From positions 23,432,501-23,496,500 of the forward strand of contig OZ059896.1 of assembly GCA_964057225.1 (NCBI GenBank): 64,000 nt of DNA. Reading direction: 5' to 3'. The DNA is from Auanema rhodensis (taxonomy: Eukaryota; Nematoda; Chromadorea; Rhabditida; Rhabditidae). A model generated the notes under the pieces. The model saw only the letters and a program-made list of their open reading frames with translations. It searched no databases and had not been told where the DNA came from. Position 1 is the stretch's first letter; each line of letters opens with the position of its first letter. This document shows, one piece after another, positions 37,490 to 50,865 of this stretch. The position numbers were made by a program, and so were the translations under genes.

Positions 37490-39953
37490 AATTTACGTGA
37501 ACTTTAATTTATGCTAATTAAATGTACACGTGATGTGCACTTGGTATGTAACTCGCTTCACGTGAAAGATAAAGAGATGCGGTTTTCAAAATTAGATTCC
37601 CCATGTCCATATTAGTCTAAAAACAAATTTTTATTGATATTGGTTCATGGTAACCATGATTTTGAAATTTACGTGAACTTTAATTCATGCTAATTAAATG
37701 TACACGTGATGTGCACTTGGTATGTAACTCGCTTCACGTGAAAGATAAAGAAATGCGGTTTTCAAAATTAGATTCCCCATGTCCATTTTAGTCTAAAAAC
37801 AAATTTTTATTGATATTGGTTCATGGTAACCATGATTTTGAAATTTACGTGAACTTTAATTTATGCTAATTAAATGTACACGTGATGTGCACTTGGTATG
37901 TAACTCGCTTCACGTGAAAGATAAAGAAATGCGGTTTTCAAAATTAGATTCCCCATGTCCATTTTAGTCCAAAAACAAATTTTTATTGATATTGGTTCAT
38001 GGTAACCATGACTTTGAAATTTACGTGAACTTTAATTTATGCTAATTAAATGTACACGTGCTGTGCACTTGGTATGTAACTCGCTTCACGTGAAAGATAA
38101 AGAGATGCGGTTTTCAAAATTAGATTCCCCATGTCCATATTAGTTTAAAAACAAATTTTTATTGATATTGGTTCATGGTAACCATGACTTTGATATTTAC
38201 GTGAACTTTAATTTATGCTAATTAAATGTACACGTGATGTGCACTTGGTATGTAACTCGCTTCACGTGAAAGATAAAGAGATGCGGTTTTCAAAATTAGA
38301 TTCCCCATGTCCATATTAGTCTAAAAACAAATTTTTATTGATATTGGTGCATGGTAACCATGACTTTGAAATTTACGTGAACTTTAATTTATGCTAATTA
38401 AATGTACACGTGATGTGCACTTGGTATGTAACTCGCTTCACGTGAAAGATAAAGAGATGCGGTTTTCAAAATTAGATTCCCCATGTCCATATTAGTCAAA
38501 AAACAAATTTTTATTGATATTGGTTCATGGTAACCATGATTTTGAAATTTACGTGAACTTTAATTTATGCTAATTAAATGTACACGTGATTTGCACTTGG
38601 TATGTAACTCGCTTCACGTGAAAGATAAAGAAATGCGGTTTTCAAAATTAGATTCCCCATGTCCATTTTAGTCTAAAAACAAATTTTTATTGATATTGGT
38701 TCATGGTAACCATGACTTTGAAATTTACGTGAACTTTAATTTATGCTAATTAAATGTACACGTGCTGTGCACTTGGTATGTAACTCGCTTCACGTGAAAG
38801 ATAAAGAGATGCGGTTTTCAAAATTAGATTCCCCATGTCCAAATTAGTTTAAAAACAAATTTTTATTGATATTGGTTCATGGTAACCATGACTTTGATAT
38901 TTACGTGAACTTTAATTTATGCTAATTAAATGTACACGTGATGTGCACTTGGTATGTAACTCGCTTCACGTGAAAGATAAAGAGATGCGGTTTTCAAAAT
39001 TAGATTCCCCATGTCCATATTAGTCTAAAAACAAATTTTTATTGATATTGGTGCATGGTAACCATGACTTTGAAATTTACGTGAACTTTAATTTATGCTA
39101 ATTAAATGTACACTTGATGTACACTTGGTATGTAACTCGCTTCACGTGAAAGATAAAGAGATGCGGTTTACAAAATTAGATTCCCCATGTCCATATTAGT
39201 CTAAAAACAAATTTTTATTGATATTGGTTCATGGTAACCATGACTTTGAAATTTACGTGAACTTTAATTTATGCTAATTAAATGTACACGTGATGTGCAC
39301 TTGGTATGTAACTCGCTTCACGTGAAAGATAAAGAGATGCGGTTTTCAAAATTAGATTCCCCATGTCCATATTAGTCTAAAAACAAATTTTTATTGATAT
39401 TGGTTCATGGTAACCATGACTTTGAAATTTACGTGAACTTTAATTTATGCTAATTAAATGTACACGTGATGTGCACTTGGTATGTAACTCGCTTCACGTG
39501 AAAGATAAAGAGATGCGGTTTTCAAAATTAGATTCCCCATGTCCATATTAGTCTAAAAACAAATTTTTATTGATATTGGTTCATGGTAACCATGACTTTG
39601 AAATTTACGTGAACTTTAATTTATGCTAATTAAATGTACACGTGATGTGCACTTGGTATGTAACTCGCTTCACGTGAAAGATAAAGAGATGCGGTTTTCA
39701 AAATTAGATTCCCCATGTCCATATTAGTCTAAAAACAAATTTTTATTGATATTGGTTCATGGTAACCATGACTTTGAAATTTACGTGAACTTTAATTTAT
39801 GCTAATTAAATGTACACGTGATGTGCACTTGGTATGTAACTCGCTTCACGTGAAAGATAAAGAGATGCGGTTTTCAAAATTAGATTCCCCATGTCCATAT
39901 TAGTCTAAAAACAAATTTTTATTGATATTGGTTCATGGTAACCATGACTTTGA
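37490..39953. repeat. 14-monomer higher-order unit, copy 1 (2,464 bp)
   Basis: The ordered monomers are: c171t; g87a/a122t/c171t; g87a/a122t; a44c/c128t; a1t/t156g; t129a/c171t; g46t/g87a/a122t; a44c/c128t; a1t/t156g; g41t/g48a/t97a; then four plain copies. The four-monomer part a44c to a1t occurs twice within the unit, so the unit itself arose by internal duplication. Private changes in this copy include t129 to c near 37,970 and t121 to a near 38,842. Confidence 0.85.
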
Positions 39954-42065
39954 AATTTACGTGAACTTTAATTTATGCTAATTAAATGTACACGTGATGT
40001 GCACTTGGTATGTAACTCGCTTCACGTGAAAGATAAAGAGATGCGGTTTTCAAAATTAGATTCCCCATGTCCATATTAGTCTAAAAACAAATTTTTATTG
40101 ATATTGGTTCATGGTAACCATGATTTTGAAATTTACGTGAACTTTAATTTATGCTAATTAAATGTACACGTGATGTGCACTTGGTATGTAACTCGCTTCA
40201 CGTGAAAGATAAAGAAATGCAGTTTTCAAAATTAGATTCCCCATGTCCATTTTAGTCTAAAAACAAATTTTTATTGATATTGGTTCATGGTAACCATGAT
40301 TTTGAAATTTACGTGAACTTTAATTTATGCTAATTAAATGTACACGTGATGTGCACTTGGTATGTAACTCGCTTCACGTGAAAGATAAAGAAATGCGGTT
40401 TTCAAAATTAGATTCCCCATGTCCATTTTAGTCTAAAAACAAATTTTTATTGATATTGGTTCATGGTAACCATGACTTTGAAATTTACGTGAACTTTAAT
40501 TTATGCTAATTAAATGTACACGTGCTGTGCACTTGGTATGTAACTCGCTTCACGTGAAAGATAAAGAGATGCGGTTTTCAAAATTAGATTCCCCATGTCC
40601 ATATTAGTTTAAAAACAAATTTTTATTGATATTGGTTCATGGTAACCATGACTTTGATATTTACGTGAACTTTAATTTATGCTAATTAAATGTACACGTG
40701 ATGTGCACTTGGTATGTAACTCGCTTCACGTGAAAGATAAAGAGATGCGGTTTTCAAAATTAGATTCCCCATGTCCATATTAGTCTAAAAACAAATTTTT
40801 ATTGATATTGGTGCATGGTAACCATGACTTTGAAATTTACGTGAACTTTAATTTATGCTAATTAAATGTACACGTGATGTGCACTTGGTATGTAACTCGC
40901 TTCACGTGAAAGATAAAGAGATGCGGTTTTCAAAATTAGATTCCCCATGTCCATATTAGTCAAAAAACAAATTTTTATTGATATTGGTTCATGGTAACCA
41001 TGATTTTGAAATTTACGTGAACTTTAATTTATGCTAATTAAATGTACACGTGATTTGCACTTGGTATGTAACTCGCTTCACGTGAAAGATAAAGAAATGC
41101 GGTTTTCAAAATTAGATTCCCCATGTCCATTTTAGTCTAAAAACAAATTTTTATTGATATTGGTTCATGGTAACCATGACTTTGAAATTTACGTGAACTT
41201 TAATTTATGCTAATTAAATGTACACGTGCTGTGCACTTGGTATGTAACTCGCTTCACGTGAAAGATAAAGAGATGCGGTTTTCAAAATTAGATTCCCCAT
41301 GTCCATATTAGTTTAAAAACAAATTTTTATTGATATTGGTTCATGGTAACCATGACTTTGATATTTACGTGAACTTTAATTTATGCTAATTAAATGTACA
41401 CGTGATGTGCACTTGGTATGTAACTCGCTTCACGTGAAAGATAAAGAGATGCGGTTTTCAAAATTAGATTCCCCATGTCCATATTAGTCTAAAAACAAAT
41501 TTTTATTGATATTGGTGCATGGTAACCATGACTTTGAAATTTACGTGAACTTTAATTTATGCTAATTAAATGTACACTTGATGTACACTTGGTATGTAAC
41601 TCGCTTCACGTGAAAGATAAAGAGATGCGGTTTACAAAATTAGATTCCCCATGTCCATATTAGTCTAAAAACAAATTTTTATTGATATTGGTTCATGGTA
41701 ACCATGACTTTGAAATTTACGTGAACTTTAATTTATGCTAATTAAATGTACACGTGATGTGCACTTGGTATGTAACTCGCTTCACGTGAAAGATAAAGAG
41801 ATGCGGTTTTCAAAATTAGATTCCCCATGTCCATATTAGTCTAAAAACAAATTTTTATTGATATTGGTTCATGGTAACCATGACTTTGAAATTTACGTGA
41901 ACTTTAATTTATGCTAATTAAATGTACACGTGATGTGCACTTGGTATGTAACTCGCTTCACGTGAAAGATAAAGAGATGCGGTTTTCAAAATTAGATTCC
42001 CCATGTCCATATTAGTCTAAAAACAAATTTTTATTGATATTGGTTCATGGTAACCATGACTTTGA
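39954..42065. repeat. Higher-order unit, copy 2 (12 monomers, 2,112 bp)
   Basis: Same order of marker monomers as at 37,490-39,953, but with two plain monomers at the end in place of four. Markers inside are exactly 2,464 bp from those of copy 1 (for example g41t at 39,114 and 41,578). A private change is g92 to a at 40,221. The loss or gain of two plain monomers shows length change by whole monomers, as in unequal crossover. Confidence 0.83.
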
Positions 42066-44177
42066 AATTTACGTGAACTTTAATTTATGCTAATTAAATG
42101 TACACGTGATGTGCACTTGGTATGTAACTCGCTTCACGTGAAAGATAAAGAGATGCGGTTTTCAAAATTAGATTCCCCATGTCCATATTAGTCTAAAAAC
42201 AAATTTTTATTGATATTGGTTCATGGTAACCATGATTTTGAAATTTACGTGAACTTTAATTTATGCTAATTAAATGTACACGTGATGTGCACTTGGTATG
42301 TAACTCGCTTCACGTGAAAGATAAAGAAATGCGGTTTTCAAAATTAGATTCCCCATGTCCATTTTAGTCTAAAAACAAATTTTTATTGATATTGGTTCAT
42401 GGTAACCATGATTTTGAAATTTACGTGAACTTTAATTTATGCTAATTAAATGTACACGTGATGTGCACTTGGTATGTAACTCGCTTCACGTGAAAGATAA
42501 AGAAATGCGGTTTTCAAAATTAGATTCCCCATGTCCATTTTAGTCTAAAAACAAATTTTTATTGATATTGGTTCATGGTAACCATGACTTTGAAATTTAC
42601 GTGAACTTTAATTTATGCTAATTAAATGTACACGTGCTGTGCACTTGGTATGTAACTCGCTTCACGTGAAAGATAAAGAGATGCGGTTTTCAAAATTAGA
42701 TTCCCCATGTCCATATTAGTTTAAAAACAAATTTTTATTGATATTGGTTCATGGTAACCATGACTTTGATATTTACGTGAACTTTAATTTATGCTAATTA
42801 AATGTACACGTGATGTGCACTTGGTATGTAACTCGCTACACGTGAAAGATAAAGAGATGCGGTTTTCAAAATTAGATTCCCCATGTCCATATTAGTCTAA
42901 AAACAAATTTTTATTGATATTGGTTCATGGTAACCATGACTTTGAAATTTACGTGAACTTTAATTTATGCTAATTAAATGTACACGTGATGTGCACTTGG
43001 TATGTAACTCGCTTCACGTGAAAGATGAAGAGATGCGGTTTTCAAAATTAGATTCCACATGTCCATATTAGTCTAAAAACAAATTTTTATTGATATTGGT
43101 TCATGGTAACCATGACTTTGAAATTTACGTGAACTTTAATTTATGCTAATTAAATGTACACGTGATGTGCACTTGGTATGTAACTCGCTTCACGTGAAAG
43201 ATAAAGAGATGCGGTTTTCAAAATTAGATTCCCCATGTCCATATTAGTCTAAAAACAAATTTTTATTGATATTGGTTCATGGTAACCATGATTTTGAAAT
43301 TTACGTGAACTTTAATTTATGCTAATTAAATGTACACGTGATGTGCACTTGGTATGTAACTCGCTTCACGTGAAAGATAAAGAAATGCGGTTTTCAAAAT
43401 TAGATTCCCCATGTCCATTTTAGTCTAAAAACAAATTTTTATTGATATTGGTTCATGGTAACCATGATTTTGAAATTTACGTGAACTTTAATTTATGCTA
43501 ATTAAATGTACACGTGATGTGCACTTGGTATGTAACTCGCTTCACGTGAAAGATAAAGAAATGCGGTTTTCAAAATTAGATTCCCCATGTCCATTTTAGT
43601 CTAAAAACAAATTTTTATTGATATTGGTTCATGGTAACCATGACTTTGAAATTTACGTGAACTTTAATTTATGCTAATTAAATGTACACGTGCTGTGCAC
43701 TTGGTATGTAACTCGCTTCACGTGAAAGATAAAGAGATGCGGTTTTCAAAATTAGATTCCCCATGTCCATATTAGTTTAAAAACAAATTTTTATTGATAT
43801 TGGTTCATGGTAACCATGACTTTGATATTTACGTGAACTTTAATTTATGCTAATTAAATGTACACGTGATGTGCACTTGGTATGTAACTCGCTTCACGTG
43901 AAAGATAAAGAGATGCGGTTTTCAAAATTAGATTCCCCATGTCCATATTAGTCTAAAAACAAATTTTTATTGATATTGGTGCATGGTAACCATGACTTTG
44001 AAATTTACGTGAACTTTAATTTATGCTAATTAAATGTACACTTGATGTACACTTGGTATGTAACTCGCTTCACGTGAAAGATAAAGAGATGCGGTTTACA
44101 AAATTAGATTCCCCATGTCCATATTAGTCTAAAAACAAATTTTTATTGATATTGGTTCATGGTAACCATGACTTTGA
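42066..44177. repeat. Higher-order unit, two truncated copies
   Basis: The segments 42,066-43,121 and 43,122-44,177 each begin with c171t, g87a/a122t/c171t, g87a/a122t, a44c/c128t and a1t. The first then passes to a monomer with c112 to a and an a-to-g change near 43,027. The second goes directly to g41t/g48a/t97a (44,042), skipping the t129a and g46t monomers seen in copies 1 and 2. This is a four-monomer internal deletion relative to the 14-monomer unit. Confidence 0.78.
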
Positions 44178-46993
44178 AATTTACGTGAACTTTAATTTAT
44201 GCTAATTAAATGTACACGTGATGTGCACTTGGTATGTAACTCGCTTCACGTGAAAGATAAAGAGATGCGGTTTTCAAAATTAGATTCCCCATGTCCATAT
44301 TAGTCTAAAAACAAATTTTTATTGATATTGGTTCATGGTAACCATGACTTTGAAATTTACGTGAACTTTAATTTATGCTAATTAAATGTACACGTGATGT
44401 GCACTTGGTATGTAACTCGCTTCACGTGAAAGATAAAGAGATGCGGTTTTCAAAATTAGATTCCCCATGTCCATATTAGTCTAAAAACAAATTTTTATTG
44501 ATATTGCTTCATGGTAACCATGACTTTGAAATTTACGTGAACTTTAATTTATGCTAATTAAATGTACACGTGATGTGCACTTGGTATGTAACTCGCTTCA
44601 CGTGAAAGATAAAGAGATGCGGTTTTCAAAATTAGATTCCCCATGTCCATATTAGTCTAAAAACACATTTTTATTGATATTGGTTCATGGTAACCATGAC
44701 TTTGAAATTTACGTGAACTTTAATTTATGCTAATTAAATGTACACGTGATGTGCACTTGGTATGTAACTCGCTTCACGTGAAAGATAAAGAGATGCGGTT
44801 TTCAAAATTAGATTCCCCATGTCCATATTAGTCTAAAAACAAATTTTTATTGATATTGGTGCATGGTAACCATGACTTTGAAATTTACGTGAACTTTAAT
44901 TTATGCTAATTAAATGTACACGTGATGTGCACTTGGTATGTAACTCGCTTCACGTGAAAGATAAAGAGATGCGGTTTTCAAAATTAGATTCCCCATGTCC
45001 ATATTAGTCTAAAAACAAATTTTTATTGATATTGCTTCATGGTAACCATGACTTTGAAATTTACGTGAACTTTAATTTATGCTAATTAAATGTACACGTG
45101 ATGTGCACTTGGTATGTAACTCGCTTCACGTGAAAGATAAAGAGATGCGGTTTTCAAAATTAGATTCCCCATGTCCATATTAGTCTAAAAACAAATTTTT
45201 ATTGATATTGGTGCATGGTAACCATGACTTTGAAATTTACGTGAACTTTAATTTATGCTAATTAAATGTACACGTGATGTGCACTTGGTATGTAACTCGC
45301 TTTACGTGAAAGATAAAGAGATGCGGTTTTCAAAATTAGATTCCCCATGTCCATATTAGTCTAAAAACAAATTTTTATTGATATTGGTGCATGGTAACCA
45401 TGACTTTGAAATTTACGTGAACTTTAATTTATGCTAATTAAATGTACACGTGATGTGCACTTGGTATGTAACTCGCTTCACGTGAAAGATAAAGAGATGC
45501 GGTTTTCAAAATTAGATTCCCCATGTCCATATTAGTCTAAAAACAAATTTTTATTGATATTGGTGCATGGTAACCATGACTTTGAAATTTACGTGAACTT
45601 TAATTTATGCTAATTAAATGTACACGTGATGTGCTCTTGGTATGTAACTCGCTTCACGTGAAAGATAAAGAGATGCGGTTTTCAAAATTAGATTCCCCAT
45701 GTCCATATTAGTCTAAAAACAAATTTTTATTGATATTGGTGCATGGTAACCATGACTTTGAAATTTACGTGAACTTTAATTTATGCTAATTAAATGTACA
45801 CGTGATATGCACTTGGTATGTAACTCGCTTCACGTGAAAGATAAAGAGATGCGGTTTTCAAAATTAGATTCCCCATGTCCATATTAGTCTAAAAACAAAT
45901 TTTTATTGATATTGGTTCATGGTAACCATGACTTTGAAATTTACGTGAACTTTAATTTATGCTAATTAAATGTACACGTGATGTGCACTTGGTATGTAAC
46001 TCGCTTCACGTGAAAGATAAAGAGATGCGGTTTTCAAAATTAGATTCCCCATTTCCATATTAGTCTAAAAACAAATTTTTATTGATATTGGTTCATGGTA
46101 ACCATGACTTTGAAATTTACGTGAACTTTAATTTATGCTAATTAAATGTACACGTGATGTGCACTTGGTATGTAACTCGCTTCACGTGAAAGATAAAGAG
46201 ATGCGGTTTTCAAAATTAGATTCCCCATGTCCATATTAGTCTAAAAACAAATTTTTATTGATATTGGTGCATGGTAACCATGACTTTGAATTTTACGTGA
46301 ACTTTAATTTATGCTAATTAAATGTACACGTGATGTGCACTTGGTATGTAACTCGCTTCACGTGAAAGATAAAGAGATGCGATTTTGAAAATTAGATTCC
46401 CCATGTCCATATTAGTCTAAAAACAAATTTTTATTGATATTGGTTCATGGTAACCATGACTTTGAAATTTACGTGAACTTTAATTTATGCTAATTAAATG
46501 TACACGTGATGTGCACTTGGTATGTAACTCGCTTCACGTGAAAGATAAAGAGATGCGGTTTTCAAAATTAGATTCCCCATGTCCATATTAGTCTAAAAAC
46601 AAATTTTTATTGATATTGGTGCGTGGTAACCATGACTTTGAAATTTACGTGAACTTTAATTTATGCTAATTAAATGTACACGTGATGTGCACTTGGTATG
46701 TAACTCGCTTCACGTGAAAGATAAAGAGATGCGGTTTTCAAAATTAGATTCCCCACGTCCATATTAGTCTAAAAACAAATTTTTATTGATATTGGTTCAT
46801 GGTAACCATGACTTTGAAATTTACGTGAACTTTAATTTATGCTAATTAAATGTACACGTGATGTGCACTTGGTATGTAACTCGCTTCACGTGAAAGATAA
46901 AGAGATGCGGTTTTCAAAATTAGATTCCCCATGTCCATATTAGTCTAAAAACAAATTTTTATTGATATTGCTTCATGGTAACCATGACTTTGA

Positions 46994-48577
46994 AATTTAC
47001 GTGAACTTTAATTTATGCTAATTAAATGTACACGTGATGTGCACTTGGTATGTAACTCGGTTCACGTGAAAGATAAAGAGATGCGGTTTTCAAAATTAGA
47101 TTCCACATGTCCATATTAGTCTAAAAACAAATTTTTATTGATATTGGTTCATGGTAACCATGACTTTGAAATTTACGTGAACTTTAATTTATGCTAATTA
47201 AATGTACACGTGATGTGCACTTGGTATGTAACTCGCTTCACGTGAAAGATAAAGAGATGCGGTTTTCAAAATTAGATTCCCCATGTCCATATTAGTCTAA
47301 AAACAAATTTTTATTGATATTGGTGCATGGTAACCATGACTTTGAAATTTACGTGAACTTTAATTTATGCTAATTAAATGTACACGTGATGTGCACTTGG
47401 TATGTAACTCGCTTTACGTGAAAGATAAAGAGATGCGGTTTTCAAAATTAGATTCCCCATGTCCATATTAGTCTAAAAACAAATTTTTATTGATATTGGT
47501 GCATGGTAACCATGACTTTGAAATTTACGTGAACTTTAATTTATGCTAATTAAATGTACACGTGATGTGCACTTGGTATGTAACTCGCTTCACGTGAAAG
47601 ATAAAGAGATGCGGTTTTTAAAATTAGATTCCCCATGTCCATATTAGTCTAAAAACAAATTTTTATTGATATTGCTTCATGGTAACCATGACTTTGAAAT
47701 TTACGTGAACTTTAATTTATGCTAATTAAATGTACACGTGATGTGCACTTGGTATGTAACTCGCTTCACGTGAAAGATAAAGAGATGCGGTTTTCAAAAT
47801 TAGATTCCCCATGTCCATATTAGTCTAAAAACAAATTTTTATTGATATTGGTGCATGGTAACCATGACTTTGAATTTTACGTGAACTTTAATTTATGCTA
47901 ATTAAATGTACACGTGATGTGCACTTGGTATGTAACTCGCTTCACGTGAAAGATAAAGAGATGCGATTTTGAAAATTAGATTCCCCATGTCCATATTAGT
48001 CTAAAAACAAATTTTTATTGATATTGGTTCATGGTAACCATGACTTTGAAATTTACGTGAACTTTAATTTATGCTAATTAAATGTACACGTGATGTGCAC
48101 TTGGTATGTAACTCGCTTCACGTGAAAGATAAAGAGATGCGGTTTTCAAAATTAGATTCCCCATGTCCATATTAGTCTAAAAACAAATTTTTATTGATAT
48201 TGGTGCGTGGTAACCATGACTTTGAAATTTACGTGAACTTTAATTTATGCTAATTAAATGTACACGTGATGTGCACTTGGTATGTAACTCGCTTCACGTG
48301 AAAGATAAAGAGATGCGGTTTTCAAAATTAGATTCCCCACGTCCATATTAGTCTAAAAACAAATTTTTATTGATATTGGTTCATGGTAACCATGACTTTG
48401 AAATTTACGTGAACTTTAATTTATGCTAATTAAGTGTACACGTGATGTGCACTTGGTATGTAACTCGCTTCACGTGAAAGATAAAGAGATGCGGTTTTCA
48501 AAATTAGATTCCCCATGTCCATATTAGTCTAAAAACAAATTTTTATTGATATTGCTTCATGGTAACCATGACTTTGA
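46994..48577. repeat. 9-monomer higher-order unit, copy 1 (1,584 bp)
   Basis: The ordered monomers are: c67g/c112a; t156g; c70t/t156g; c98t/g154c; t156g; a2t/g93a/c98g; t156g/a158g; t115c; a33g/g154c. Further copies are 49,282-50,865, 50,866-52,273 (degenerate, eight monomers), 52,274-53,857 and 54,562-56,145, and a partial copy starts at 56,146. The c67 to g with c112 to a monomer marks each start. Confidence 0.88.
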
Positions 48578-49281
48578 AATTTACGTGAACTTTAATTTAT
48601 GCTAATTAAGTGTACACGTGATGTGCACTTGGTATGTAACTCGCTTCACGTGAAAGATAAAGAGATGCGGTTTTCAAAATTAGATTCCCCATGTCCATAT
48701 TAGTCTAAAAACAAATTTTTATTGATATTGGTTCATGGTAACCATGACTTTGAAATTTACGTGAACTTTAATTTATGCTAATTAAGTGTACACGTGATGT
48801 GCACTTGGTATGTAACTCGCTTCACGTGAAAGATAAAGAGATGCGGTTTTCAAAATTAGATTCCCCACGTCCATATTAGTCTAAAAACAAATTTTTATTG
48901 ATATTGGTTCATGGTAACCATGACTTTGAAATTTACGTGAACTTTAATTTATGCTAATTAAGTGTACACGTGATGTGCACTTGGTATGTAACTCGCTTCA
49001 CGTGAAAGATAAAGAGATGCGGTTTTCAAAATTAGATTCCCCATGTCCATATTAGTCTAAAAACAAATTTTTATTGATATTGGTGCGTGGTAACCATGAC
49101 TTTGAAATTTACGTGAACTTTAATTTATGCTAATTAAGTGTACACGTGATGTGCACTTGGTATGTAACTCGCTTCACGTGAAAGATAAAGAGATGCGGTT
49201 TTCAAAATTAGATTCCCCATGTCCATATTAGTCTAAAAACAAATTTTTATTGATATTGCTTCATGGTAACCATGACTTTGA
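48578..49281. repeat. 4-monomer insert between 9-monomer units, copy 1
   Basis: Four monomers that all carry a33 to g, with added t115c, t156g/a158g and g154c in the second to fourth. They look like a copy of the t156g/a158g, t115c and a33g/g154c monomers of the 9-monomer unit, shuffled and converted to g33. The same insert is at 53,858-54,561, which fits the 5,280-bp duplication. Confidence 0.8.
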
Positions 49282-50865
49282 AATTTACGTGAACTTTAAT
49301 TTATGCTAATTAAATGTACACGTGATGTGCACTTGGTATGTAACTCGGTTCACGTGAAAGATAAAGAGATGCGGTTTTCAAAATTAGATTCCACATGTCC
49401 ATATTAGTCTAAAAACAAATTTTTATTGATATTGGTTCATGGTAACCATGACTTTGAAATTTACGTGAACTTTAATTTATGCTAATTAAATGTACACGTG
49501 ATGTGCACTTGGTATGTAACTCGCTTCACGTGAAAGATAAAGAGATGCGGTTTTCAAAATTAGATTCCCCATGTCCATATTAGTCTAAAAACAAATTTTT
49601 ATTGATATTGGTGCATGGTAACCATGACTTTGAAATTTACGTGAACTTTAATTTATGCTAATTAAATGTACACGTGATGTGCACTTGGTATGTAACTCGC
49701 TTTACGTGAAAGATAAAGAGATGCGGTTTTCAAAATTAGATTCCCCATGTCCATATTAGTCTAAAAACAAATTTTTATTGATATTGGTGCATGGTAACCA
49801 TGACTTTGAAATTTACGTGAACTTTAATTTATGCTAATTAAATGTACACGTGATGTGCACTTGGTATGTAACTCGCTTCACGTGAAAGATAAAGAGATGC
49901 GGTTTTTAAAATTAGATTCCCCATGTCCATATTAGTCTAAAAACAAATTTTTATTGATATTGCTTCATGGTAACCATGACTTTGAAATTTACGTGAACTT
50001 TAATTTATGCTAATTAAATGTACACGTGATGTGCACTTGGTATGTAACTCGCTTCACGTGAAAGATAAAGAGATGCGGTTTTCAAAATTAGATTCCCCAT
50101 GTCCATATTAGTCTAAAAACAAATTTTTATTGATATTGGTGCATGGTAACCATGACTTTGAATTTTACGTGAACTTTAATTTATGCTAATTAAATGTACA
50201 CGTGATGTGCACTTGGTATGTAACTCGCTTCACGTGAAAGATAAAGAGATGCGATTTTGAAAATTAGATTCCCCATGTCCATATTAGTCTAAAAACAAAT
50301 TTTTATTGATATTGGTTCATGGTAACCATGACTTTGAAATTTACGTGAACTTTAATTTATGCTAATTAAATGTACACGTGATGTGCACTTGGTATGTAAC
50401 TCGCTTCACGTGAAAGATAAAGAGATGCGGTTTTCAAAATTAGATTCCCCATGTCCATATTAGTCTAAAAACAAATTTTTATTGATATTGGTGCGTGGTA
50501 ACCATGACTTTGAAATTTACGTGAACTTTAATTTATGCTAATTAAATGTACACGTGATGTGCACTTGGTATGTAACTCGCTTCACGTGAAAGATAAAGAG
50601 ATGCGGTTTTCAAAATTAGATTCCCCACGTCCATATTAGTCTAAAAACAAATTTTTATTGATATTGGTTCATGGTAACCATGACTTTGAAATTTACGTGA
50701 ACTTTAATTTATGCTAATTAAGTGTACACGTGATGTGCACTTGGTATGTAACTCGCTTCACGTGAAAGATAAAGAGATGCGGTTTTCAAAATTAGATTCC
50801 CCATGTCCATATTAGTCTAAAAACAAATTTTTATTGATATTGCTTCATGGTAACCATGACTTTGA
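49282..50865. repeat. 9-monomer higher-order unit, copy 2
   Basis: Same order of nine marker monomers as 46,994-48,577, at 2,288 bp (13 monomers) because of the 4-monomer insert between them. The start marker c67 to g is at 49,348. Confidence 0.87.
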
